From the NCBI RefSeq assembly GCF_019744875.1, contig NZ_JAIETU010000006.1, positions 124,001 through 188,000 on the forward strand: a stretch of DNA of 64,000 nt. The letters run 5' to 3'. The notes under the pieces were generated by a model. That model ran no database searches, was not told the DNA's origin, and saw only the letters and a program-made list of their open reading frames with translations. Below are positions 25,398 to 32,709 of this stretch, in pieces (the first letter of the stretch is position 1; every line of letters begins with the position of its first letter). The position numbers were made by a program, and so were the translations under genes. This DNA comes from Hyphomicrobium sp. Lineage in GTDB: Bacteria > Pseudomonadota > Alphaproteobacteria > Rhizobiales > Hyphomicrobiaceae.

Positions 25398-26633
25398 TCA
25401 AAACATGTAGTGAAGTGAGACGAGCAGAGTCTCACTGCGTTGAGGACGGACTGCCACTTCGTGGTCAACCATCAGACGGATATTGAGTGTGCCAAGGGGA
25501 TAATAGTTGACGCCGTAGCGATATATTTTGCGGTCCGATTGGCTCGAAAGCACCGCATCCTCATAACGAAGCATTTCGAATTGAAGCTTTGGCTCGACCC
25601 AACCATCCCGGATGGCGCGAGGGGCGGATTCGCTGGCGGCTAGATACCGACCAATCGGGAAGGCGTAGCCCGAAGTGATCGAGAAAGACTGCGAGTCGAA
25701 ATTCTGTTCGCTCTCTGCGAAAGCTTTGCTGTATTGCCAGTAGGCGTAAAAGCCCTTTCCTACGACCGCTTGGCCCACGTTCCAGGTGATTTCCCTTACC
25801 TGCGACCTCGACGCTTCGCTGAGACCTTTCTCGAACCTGCCCGATGCCCAACCGGCTTTGAAAAATGTGCTCCAAGGCGAATTCTGCAAATCTGTCTGCG
25901 AGGGAAGCGGCAGGGGCCATTCGCCAGTTGCAAACCACACCAACCGACCCTCGAGAAGAAAGCCATCATTGTCGTTGCCAAGCTCGCCGTTCTGGATTCC
26001 ATTGCCGATCACAAGCGCCTGTTCGTAGAGCACGCGGCCGTTGAACGGCGACAGGACGACGTTGATGCCACGGTCCCTTGCCTTGCGCTGCACGGGTCCG
26101 GCTGCACGAGGTTCGGTGACGAAAAGTGATGTCCGCGCGCTCACGGCCGGCCGGTTAAGTGGGACGCGAAGCTGACCCGCAACGACCCGCACTCCTCTCA
26201 TGACATCGAATGTCACGGCCGCATCGTTGAGTTCAACCTCCTCTCCGGGGCCGGGAAAATTGACTTCGATGAAGAAGTGCGTGCCATTAATCGGGCTTCC
26301 TTCGACGCTGACTTGCGCCTCCCGCAAGCGAAACTCGTTCGCTGGCTCTGCACGCGGATCCGAACGGCTGATCAGTCCGCCCTGGATTAACCCCTTCCAA
26401 AGTAACGGGGAAGTGGATGCTGGCTTTTCCTCGGGTCGATTAGAACCCTTTGCCGCCTCCTCCGCAATTTCCTCGGATTGAGACCCTGCTGCGCTTTCAG
26501 TAGCACCATGAGTTTCTACTGTCGCCACAGTCTGGTCCTGGGCGGCCGCCTCCGAGGCATAACCGAGCACAGCGCCCCCCAACAGTATGGAAATCGCTCT
26601 ACAAAGCCGTTCGTGTGGGCTCGGAAAAATCAC
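25398..26633 (-). CDS. Outer-membrane porin, phosphate-selective porin O/P type
   Basis: This 411-residue exported protein has a signal peptide (about 1-31, ending ASEAAAQ) and an acidic linker (about 40-70). A beta-barrel domain with many alternating strands follows and ends in a terminal phenylalanine (SLHYMF), the assembly signal of outer-membrane barrels. Segments such as FFIEVNFPG and RVVAGQLRVPLNRP fit the OprP/OprO family. Substrate is unknown. The start overlaps the upstream lipoprotein gene by four bases, so both come from the promoter at 27048. Confidence 0.8.
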   Translation of the reverse strand: MIFPSPHERLCRAISILLGGAVLGYASEAAAQDQTVATVETHGATESAAGSQSEEIAEEAAKGSNRPEEKPASTSPLLWKGLIQGGLISRSDPRAEPANEFRLREAQVSVEGSPINGTHFFIEVNFPGPGEEVELNDAAVTFDVMRGVRVVAGQLRVPLNRPAVSARTSLFVTEPRAAGPVQRKARDRGINVVLSPFNGRVLYEQALVIGNGIQNGELGNDNDGFLLEGRLVWFATGEWPLPLPSQTDLQNSPWSTFFKAGWASGRFEKGLSEASRSQVREITWNVGQAVVGKGFYAYWQYSKAFAESEQNFDSQSFSITSGYAFPIGRYLAASESAPRAIRDGWVEPKLQFEMLRYEDAVLSSQSDRKIYRYGVNYYPLGTLNIRLMVDHEVAVRPQRSETLLVSLHYMF

Positions 26634-26995
26634 GTGCTGGCGACCACGGACGTGGCAACACTCGGACCCTCTTTGCTTGCTCGGTACTTGATGATCGCCT
26701 GGGCACCCTTGAGCTGCGGAAGAAAGACCGACTGACCATCCTTCATCAGCTGCACGTTTCGGGTCACCTCAACAACGATCCGACCCGCGTCGCTTGCGGC
26801 TGGTTGCACAGTTAAGGTGCCTTCGCAGGTCCCCGGCTTTTCAGGCGTCGGAGCACATAGGGTAAGCTTCGCATCGGTTACAGTACCTCGAACTTCCCGC
26901 TCCTCGCCCACCATCGTGAACCTCTGTCCCGACTCGGATTCGCTACAGCCCATGAGCGGAATTGCTGCCAGCGCGGCGAACACGACCGGCCGCAT
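26630..26995 (-). CDS. Small lipoprotein co-expressed with the porin
   Basis: From the ATG at 26995 the protein has 121 residues. A short hydrophobic signal ends in the lipobox LMGC, so it should be lipid-anchored. The mature part contains two further cysteines (TLCAPT and GTCEGT) around a beta-rich region and is not a family I recognise. Overlap with the porin gene and a MerR-type promoter 53 bases upstream suggest a metal-linked envelope function. A longer frame reaching 27079 would cover the promoter. Confidence 0.7.
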   Translation of the reverse strand: MRPVVFAALAAIPLMGCSESESGQRFTMVGEEREVRGTVTDAKLTLCAPTPEKPGTCEGTLTVQPAASDAGRIVVEVTRNVQLMKDGQSVFLPQLKGAQAIIKYRASKEGPSVATSVVAST

Positions 26996-27047
26996 CTTCC
27001 TGATCCCAATTTTTCGCACGTTTATGGTCCTCCTCGTTTGAGGACGC

Positions 27048-27079
27048 AGCTTACCCTCCCGACTATAGTACGGTGTCAA
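27048..27079 (-). promoter_or_regulatory. Class II MerR-type promoter of the lipoprotein-porin operon
   Basis: On the minus strand: TTGACA, a 20-bp spacer starting CCGTACTATAGTCGGG, then TAAGCT. The 8-bp palindrome ACTATAGT is at spacer positions 5-12. The half-sites differ from the CCGTA-N6-TACGG class, so another MerR-family protein may bind here. Confidence 0.7.
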
Positions 27080-27188
27080 GCACCTATGATCTGTGGCCGA
27101 CGGCCAGTTTCACCTAGCCTTTTTCCGCCTCTGCAAGAGCCTTCAGCGCCTGATGGTTCTCTCGATCGGAGCCATTGAAACGGCTCAC

Positions 27189-28445
27189 TCACCGTCGAGG
27201 TTGTTCTTCCAGAACCCCCGCTTGTGAGGATGATGAACACCTCAGATATCCAATCCAGGCGACATATCCTCCTGCCAGAGATAAAAGCATTCCGAGCGCC
27301 ATCTTCATGCCCGAAGCGCCCAGCACAGGTGCGGCGAAGCCCGAGACGAGTGTCATTATGAGGATTTGAACAAACCCCTGCATAGACGCAGCCATGCCGC
27401 GGTTCTTCGGGAATAGGTCCAAGGTCAGCAAAGTGATACTTGGCGTGGCGAGAGACATCCCAGTCGTGAAGAGCATGAGAGGCAGCACTACCCAAGGAAT
27501 AACAGGCGGGAAGAAAGCGTTGTACGACAGATTCAGCACAACGGCTCCCGCCATCACGAGGAAGCCATAAGCGACCGTGCTGGCGGGTTGAGACCGTCCG
27601 GCGAGTTTGCCGGAAAGGTACGCGCCGAAAATCACACCTGACATCGCAGGGATGAACAGCCATCCAAACTGGTCTTGCTTGAGATTTAGATACTGAATGA
27701 CAAATATCGGGGCAGCCGAAATATAGAGAAAGAAACCGACGAAGTTACTGCTCAGCGCAAGCGAAAGCAGCCAAAACGAACGAGACCGCAGAACAGAGCC
27801 ATAGCTTCGCGCCAGTTGCGCTGGCCGCATGGATGCTCGCTTCGCGGGCGGCAGGCTTTCCGGCAAATAGAAGTAGCTGGCAATGAGCTGAAGAAAGCTG
27901 AACGCTGCCATGAAAAAGAACACAGACTGCCAGGGAAACCAATTGTGTAGCCATCCTCCGAAGATGGGCGCGACAGCCGGTGCGAGACCGAAAATCATGG
28001 TGATGTGAGAAAGTAATCGCTGCGCTTCTGGCCCTTCCAGACGGTCACGAACGACGGCTCTTCCCACAACGCTCCCAGCGCCGACTGACAGCCCCTGTAC
28101 CAGGCGGAACAAGATCAAGAAGGTCAACGACGTGGAGAGCGCGCCTCCAATCGAAGCGACCAGGTAAACCGTCAGGCCGATAAGGACGACCGGCCGTCGG
28201 CCGAAGGCGTCCGACAGCGGCCCGTGTAGTAGCATCATAAGCCCGAAGCCGGCCAAATAGACGCTCAGAGTTTGTTGCAGCTCAAGCTGTGTGACTCCCA
28301 GGCTCACCATCAGCACTGGGAAGAACGGCATATAAGTGGAAATCGAAAATGGACCCAGCATCGTATAGCTGCCGAGCAACCAAGTTAGCCACGCAACTTC
28401 CGCTTTCTTCGTATTCGCAGAATAACCATTATCGTTAGCACGCAT
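27189..28445 (-). CDS. Bcr/CflA-type MFS exporter
   Basis: This 418-residue protein has twelve membrane helices. Family motifs include STYMPFFPVLMVSLGV near the start, the A-motif GPLSDAFGRRPVVLIGL, and RLVQGLSVGAGSVVGRAVVRD. All are typical of the Bcr/CflA drug-resistance group. These export drugs or small metabolites by proton antiport. Its presence among metal genes and a MerR-type promoter about 207 bases upstream suggest it belongs to the metal regulon, but the substrate cannot be told. Confidence 0.85.
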   Translation of the reverse strand: MRANDNGYSANTKKAEVAWLTWLLGSYTMLGPFSISTYMPFFPVLMVSLGVTQLELQQTLSVYLAGFGLMMLLHGPLSDAFGRRPVVLIGLTVYLVASIGGALSTSLTFLILFRLVQGLSVGAGSVVGRAVVRDRLEGPEAQRLLSHITMIFGLAPAVAPIFGGWLHNWFPWQSVFFFMAAFSFLQLIASYFYLPESLPPAKRASMRPAQLARSYGSVLRSRSFWLLSLALSSNFVGFFLYISAAPIFVIQYLNLKQDQFGWLFIPAMSGVIFGAYLSGKLAGRSQPASTVAYGFLVMAGAVVLNLSYNAFFPPVIPWVVLPLMLFTTGMSLATPSITLLTLDLFPKNRGMAASMQGFVQILIMTLVSGFAAPVLGASGMKMALGMLLSLAGGYVAWIGYLRCSSSSQAGVLEEQPRR

Positions 28446-28761
28446 TTTGGATCCGGTCTTTTGTGAGCGAATTTGGTCGCAAGTTAAACTCTGTGCTCAA
28501 CCGGATCCTCGCCTCGTATGCAACAGACGTTTCATGCGTGCGTGGCAGGAAAGGGTTCGGCGTACGCCGATTCAGTTAGGCGAAGGATTCAGCGACTTCT
28601 GCGTCGCCTTACCGCTCCCTTCCAGGCTAAGCCCCAATGGACAGAGTCCTACTGGTAACGTCCGGACCATGGTCCAGTGTCAAGCTCGCGCCGTTCGCCG
28701 CTCAGAAAGCTCCGGCGGAGAATGACGCGCCTTTCTGGGGCACAACGATGTTGGCGACGGA
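28446..28761. other. Intergenic stretch with a MerR-type operator
   Basis: No credible gene is present between the Bcr/CflA gene and the second merR. The plus-strand open frame starting at 28447 has no ribosome site and a random-looking product. The palindromic promoter at 28652-28683 is the only clear element, leaving an unusually long leader of about 200 bases before the MFS start. Confidence 0.55.
28652..28683 (-). promoter_or_regulatory. Class II MerR-type promoter with a perfect 12-bp palindrome
   Basis: On the minus strand: TTGACA, a 20-bp spacer starting CTGGACCATGGTCCGG, then the poor -10 TACCAG. The spacer holds the perfect palindrome GGACCATGGTCC (28664-28675), whose ACCATGGT core sits at spacer positions 5-12 as in the other two class II elements. 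It points at the Bcr/CflA gene. Confidence 0.6.
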
Positions 28762-29190
28762 TCAATCGACCGATGTCTCGCCGAACAGCGTCTCGATCAG
28801 CGGGCATTCCGGCAACGCACCGTCGGCGCATTGGGCGACGACGTCCTTCAGCACCCGCTCCATGCGTTTCAGATCGGCGATCTTCGCTTGCACGTCGTCT
28901 AGGTGGGTGGCGGCGACGACGCGCGCTTCGACGCAGGGCTGCTCGCGCTCATCGACCAAATGCAACAGTTCCCGAATTTCGTCTAGGGAGAAGCCGAGTT
29001 CGCGGGCCCGCAGAACGAAGCGAAGGCGCCGCTCGTGGGTCGTGTCGTAGCTCCGATAGCCGCGCGCCGTGCGCGGCGGCTCAGGCAGAAGGCCGACCTT
29101 CTCATAATAGCGCACCGTCTCCAGATTGCAGCCTGTCCGACGGGCAAGCTCAGCCCGCTGGAGGCCCTTCACCACGGCGTGATCGCGCAT
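28762..29190 (-). CDS. merR: MerR-family regulator divergent from merTP
   Basis: This 142-residue regulator has the MerR HTH (about 7-75, with NLETVRYYEKVGLLPEP) and a dimerisation helix. Cysteines at 86, 121 and 129 (QPCVEA, AQCADGALPECPL) resemble the Hg(II) ligand set, with one residue less between the last two than in Tn501 MerR. It faces away from merT and shares the intergenic promoter region, the classic mer arrangement. The ATG at 29190 is chosen because longer frames, up to 29469, would run across the merT promoter and into merT. Confidence 0.88.
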   Translation of the reverse strand: MRDHAVVKGLQRAELARRTGCNLETVRYYEKVGLLPEPPRTARGYRSYDTTHERRLRFVLRARELGFSLDEIRELLHLVDEREQPCVEARVVAATHLDDVQAKIADLKRMERVLKDVVAQCADGALPECPLIETLFGETSVD

Positions 29191-29203
29191 CGCAAAATAC
29201 CTC

Positions 29204-29235
29204 TTGACCCTGTAGTCACTACAGACCGCATAGTA
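29204..29235 (+). promoter_or_regulatory. mer operator-promoter for merT-P-(F)-BA
   Basis: TTGACC at 29204-29209 is followed directly by the perfect dyad CTGTAGTCACTACAG (29210-29224) and a -10-like CATAGT/ATAGTA 19-20 bp downstream. An overlapping inverted repeat, ACCG-N7-CGGT (29224-29238), may serve the divergent merR. The dyad sequence differs from both other promoter classes in this island. Confidence 0.8.
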
Positions 29236-29275
29236 CGGTACGTGTAGAATTTCGGCAAGGAAAGCGAGGTCGGAC

Positions 29276-29701
29276 ATGGTTGCATCGCGACATGGAACAG
29301 CAGGGATAACGTCGGCCGCGGCGGACCTACCCGCATCTGAGCGGGAAGCAGTCGGACGGCAGCGCCTGGCCGCGGCCGGTGGTGTCCTCGGCGCGCTTGC
29401 GGCCTCGTCTTGCTGTATCGTTCCGCTCATCCTGTTCAGTCTCGGCATCGGCGGCGCCTGGATCGGCAATCTGATGGCGCTCGCGCCCTATAAGCCGCTC
29501 TTCGTCGCCGGGACGGCCGGCGTTCTCGGCTACGGCTTCTGCCTCGTCTACTGGAAGCCCAGGCAGAGCTGCGCTGACGGCGCTGCCTGCGCACGTCCCA
29601 TCCCCAGCCGCTTCGTACAGCTGGCGCTCTGGCTTGCGACGGTGCTCGTCGTAGCCGCCTTCGCCTTCGACTACATCGCCCCGCTGCTGCTTCGCGCCTG
29701 A
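29276..29701 (+). CDS. merT: Mercuric ion transporter MerT
   Basis: This 141-residue inner-membrane protein takes Hg(II) from MerP and brings it into the cytoplasm for reduction. Three membrane helices are visible. The first carries the vicinal cysteine pair in AASSCCIVPLILFSLG (about residues 43-44). A second pair lies in the cytoplasmic loop (RQSCADGAACARP). Both pairs are standard for MerT. An N-terminal extension of about 30 residues precedes the first helix. It is the first gene behind the mer promoter and is followed 24 bases later by merP. Confidence 0.93.
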   Translation: MVASRHGTAGITSAAADLPASEREAVGRQRLAAAGGVLGALAASSCCIVPLILFSLGIGGAWIGNLMALAPYKPLFVAGTAGVLGYGFCLVYWKPRQSCADGAACARPIPSRFVQLALWLATVLVVAAFAFDYIAPLLLRA

Positions 29702-29725
29702 GACCAACAAAAGGAGACCCGTCCC

Positions 29726-30019
29726 ATGAAGACAAGCTTGAGCGCTCTCGCCCTGATCGCCTCGGTGATGGTGGCGCCGGCCGCATTCGCCGGTGAACGC
29801 ACGATGACCTTCACCGTCGACAACATGACCTGCGCCTCATGCCCTTACATCGTGAAGACGTCGATGGCGGCGGTTCCAGGCGTCGCGAAGGTGGCTGTGT
29901 CATTCCAAACCAGAACTGCGACGGTGACCTTCGACGACGCCAGGACGAACCCCGACGCCATCGCAGCCGCGAGCATGAACGCGGGCTTTCCGGCGCATCC
30001 GAAGCGAAAGGGCAGTTGA
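29726..30019 (+). CDS. merP: Periplasmic mercury-binding protein MerP
   Basis: This 97-residue protein has a signal peptide (about 1-22, ending AAFAG) and one HMA domain with the motif NMTCASC at about residues 33-39. It captures Hg(II) in the periplasm and passes it to MerT. The ribosome site AAGGAG lies at a good distance. Its stop is followed one base later by the ATG of the merF remnant. Confidence 0.93.
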   Translation: MKTSLSALALIASVMVAPAAFAGERTMTFTVDNMTCASCPYIVKTSMAAVPGVAKVAVSFQTRTATVTFDDARTNPDAIAAASMNAGFPAHPKRKGS

Positions 30020-30020
30020 G

Positions 30021-30244
30021 ATGAATGACCGCGCCGCGATCCGAGCAGGTATGGCAGGCGCGCTTCTCGCCGCGCTTTGCTGTGCAGCGCCCCTCCTCGC
30101 CATAGTTTGCCGTTGGCAGGTCTTGGCGCGTGGCTGGCGCAGGCGGGCCCTGTGGTGCTTCCCCCTATGGTCGCCTGCGTCGGTCTTGTGGCGTGGGGCG
30201 TCCATCATCGCCGTGTCAAAGCCGCCCGCTCCGAGACGAATTGA
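30021..30244 (+). pseudogene. merF: merF-like mercury transporter gene with one frameshift
   Basis: The first 29 residues (GMAGALLAALCCAAPLLAIV) form the first MerF-type helix with its vicinal cysteine pair. Then, at a run of three T at about 30106-30108, the frame breaks. Adding one T restores a second helix (LAGLGAWLAQAGP and VVLPPMVACVGLVAWGV) and a basic tail ending at the TGA at 30242-30244. The total would be about 74 residues, close to known MerF. As it stands the product would be a basic, non-membrane C-terminus. Real loss or a homopolymer sequencing error are both possible. Confidence 0.7.
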
Positions 30245-30262
30245 CAAGGAAGGCGTAAGGCC

Positions 30263-32503
30263 ATGAACGACTGCTGCGCATCGTCCTCGCCCCGCAACAC
30301 GGTTGCGACGTCCTTCCCCGCGATATTGCCGAGCTTTGTCGTGCGACCTGGCGTGACCATTCCGGACTGGTCGGTGGTCACGTCGCGGGCGGTCAAGGAC
30401 GCGCTGTTGGCCATGGTCGGCTCCAACCATGTGCTCAACCGCTGGAGCGGCTATGATCTCGCCGCCGATCGCGTGCGCGTTGCGCTGCTTCAGCTCTACG
30501 CCGCAGACGGACGCGCTCCGACAATAGGCACGCTTGGTGAGCGCGCGGCGCTGAGCGAGTCCGCGATCAGGCCTCTGCTCGAAGAACTGCGCCGCCGCGA
30601 CCTCGTCGTGCTCGACGACGACAAGATCGTCGGTGCCTATCCCTTCACCGACCTCGACACCGGCCACCAGGTCACGGTGGATGGGCGCACGCTCAATGCC
30701 ATGTGCGCGGTTGACGCGCTCGGCGTCGGCGCGATGACCGAGCGCGACATCGCGGTCGCATCGCCGTGTCGCCACTGCGGCGCACCGGTCCGGATCACAA
30801 TGCGGGACCGCGGCCAGGCCCTGGCCGATGTTGCGCCGGTGACGGCCGTCGTGTGGCTCAGCGTTCGCTATGAAGACGGCTGCGCCGCAAGCTCGCTTTG
30901 CGCGACGACTGCCTTTTTCTGCTCCGACGAGCATCTTTCCGCCTGGCGCGACGAACGTTCCGCAGACGAGCCGGGTTTCCGGCTGTCGATCGAGGAAGGA
31001 CTGGAGGCCGGCCGCGCTCTGTTCGGACCGAGTCTTGCTGGTCTCGATGTGGGATCGAAGATTACGACGGTCGCGAACCACCCCCTCCGCGTGAACGGCC
31101 GCAATGACGGCGCCTACGACCTCGTCGTCATCGGCGCCGGATCGGCCGGCTTCTCGGCGTCAATCACCGCCGCCGAACAGGGGGCGCAGGTAGCGCTCAT
31201 CGGCAGCGGCACCATCGGCGGCACCTGCGTCAATGTCGGCTGCGTGCCGTCGAAGACCCTGATCCGCGCCGCCGAGACGCTGCACAACGCCCGCGTGGCA
31301 GCCCGCTTTGCCGGAATCACGGCGGAGGCCGAATTGATCGACTGGCGCGGAACCGTCCGCCAGAAGGACGCGCTGGTTTCCGAGCTGCGCCAGGCCAAGT
31401 ATGTCGACCTGCTCCCCGCCTATAACGGCATCGCCTATCGCGAGGGACCGGCGCGCCTAGTCGATGGCGGTGTCGTGGTGAGCGGCACACGCCTTCCCGT
31501 CGGCAAGGTCATCATCGCGACCGGTGCGCGGCCGGCCGTTCCGGCCATCCCAGGCATTGAGACCGTGCCGTATCTCACCAGCACGACGGCGCTAGACCTT
31601 GAGGAGCTGCCCCGGTCGCTGCTGGTGGTCGGCGGCGGCTATATCGGGGCGGAGCTCGCCCAGATGTTCGCCCGCGCCGGCGTCAAGGTGACGCTCGTCT
31701 GCCGGTCCCGCCTGCTGCCCGAGGCCGAACCAGAGATCGGCGCGGCGCTGACCGGGTACTTCGAGAACGAGGGGATCACGGTGGTCTCTGGCATCGCCTA
31801 CCGCGCTATCCGCAGGACCGAGGATGGGATTGTGCTCACGGTCACGCGCGACGGCCAAGACACGTCGATCGACGCCGATCAGGTGCTGATCACAACCGGC
31901 CGCACGCCCAACACCGAAGGTCTTGGACTGGCCGAGCAGGGGATCATCGTCTCGCCGAAGGGCGGCATCGTTGTCGACGAGCGTATGCGCACGACCCGCG
32001 CCGGCATCTATGCCGCCGGCGACGTCACCGGACGCGACCAGTTCGTCTACATGGCCGCCTACGGCGCCAAGCTTGCGGTGAAGAACGCCCTCAACGGCGA
32101 CAGCCTGCGCTACGACAACAGCGCCATGCCCGCCATCGTCTTCACCGATCCTCAGGTGGCGAGTGTCGGTCTGACTGAGGCCGCGGCGCGTGCGGCTGGA
32201 CACGCCGTCCGCGTCTCGACGATTGGCCTCGACCACGTGCCGCGCGCGCTTGCCGCACGCGACACCCGCGGGTTGATCAAGCTTGTTGCCGATGCCGGCA
32301 GCGGTCGGCTGCTTGGCGCGCATGTTCTCGCGCCGGAAGGGGCGGACAGCATCCAGACCGCAGCGCTCGCGATCCGGCAGCGCCTCACCGTCGAGGACCT
32401 CGCGGACATGATCTTTCCTTATCTGACGACCGTCGAGGGTCTGAAGCTCGCAGCGCTATCCTTTAACAAGGACGTCGCAAAGCTATCCTGCTGCGCCGGT
32501 TGA
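30263..32503 (+). CDS. merBA: Fused organomercurial lyase-mercuric reductase (MerB-MerA)
   Basis: This 746-residue protein joins two enzymes. Residues about 30-235 are MerB, which cleaves carbon-mercury bonds. C148 and D151 in MCAVD match the catalytic Cys-x-x-Asp, and C213 in SLCATTAFFC probably supplies the second catalytic cysteine. Residues about 284-746 are MerA, which reduces Hg(II) to Hg(0) with NADPH. They contain the FAD motif GAGSAG (291-296), redox cysteines C322 and C327 in GTCVNVGC, an NADPH motif VVGGGYIGAE (455-464) and the C-terminal pair C743-C744. No N-terminal HMA domain precedes MerA; MerB takes that place. Such fusions are known but uncommon compared with separate merA and merB. 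The product should detoxify both organic and inorganic mercury. Confidence 0.93.
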   Translation: MNDCCASSSPRNTVATSFPAILPSFVVRPGVTIPDWSVVTSRAVKDALLAMVGSNHVLNRWSGYDLAADRVRVALLQLYAADGRAPTIGTLGERAALSESAIRPLLEELRRRDLVVLDDDKIVGAYPFTDLDTGHQVTVDGRTLNAMCAVDALGVGAMTERDIAVASPCRHCGAPVRITMRDRGQALADVAPVTAVVWLSVRYEDGCAASSLCATTAFFCSDEHLSAWRDERSADEPGFRLSIEEGLEAGRALFGPSLAGLDVGSKITTVANHPLRVNGRNDGAYDLVVIGAGSAGFSASITAAEQGAQVALIGSGTIGGTCVNVGCVPSKTLIRAAETLHNARVAARFAGITAEAELIDWRGTVRQKDALVSELRQAKYVDLLPAYNGIAYREGPARLVDGGVVVSGTRLPVGKVIIATGARPAVPAIPGIETVPYLTSTTALDLEELPRSLLVVGGGYIGAELAQMFARAGVKVTLVCRSRLLPEAEPEIGAALTGYFENEGITVVSGIAYRAIRRTEDGIVLTVTRDGQDTSIDADQVLITTGRTPNTEGLGLAEQGIIVSPKGGIVVDERMRTTRAGIYAAGDVTGRDQFVYMAAYGAKLAVKNALNGDSLRYDNSAMPAIVFTDPQVASVGLTEAAARAAGHAVRVSTIGLDHVPRALAARDTRGLIKLVADAGSGRLLGAHVLAPEGADSIQTAALAIRQRLTVEDLADMIFPYLTTVEGLKLAALSFNKDVAKLSCCAG

Positions 32504-32709
32504 TGCAGATTCATGCGAGGCAACATTCGATTTCGAGCGCAAGGACTCCATCACCACGTCACCTGGAAGCGCACGTGCGCTGTCGATCCAGGCACGATGA
32601 TGCTGTGGATGCCATCAATGGCGGCGCTCTCGCGGGAATCGGCGCCGCGTTCGGATCGGCGGCTGCAGACATACGAAAACGATAGTGACGAACAAGTTAG
32701 GAGAGACGA

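Noticed and set aside
25134..25418. Plus-strand frame of 94 codons in the gap before the porin
   Set aside because: No ribosome site, random composition, and it overlaps the porin end and a promoter on the other strand.
29191..29469. N-terminal extension of the second merR to 235 residues
   Set aside because: It would run through the mer promoter and into merT; the normal MerR start is the ATG at 29190.
32504..32709. A small gene between merBA and the oxidoreductase
   Set aside because: Open frames here have no ribosome site and no recognisable motif; 206 bases appear non-coding.
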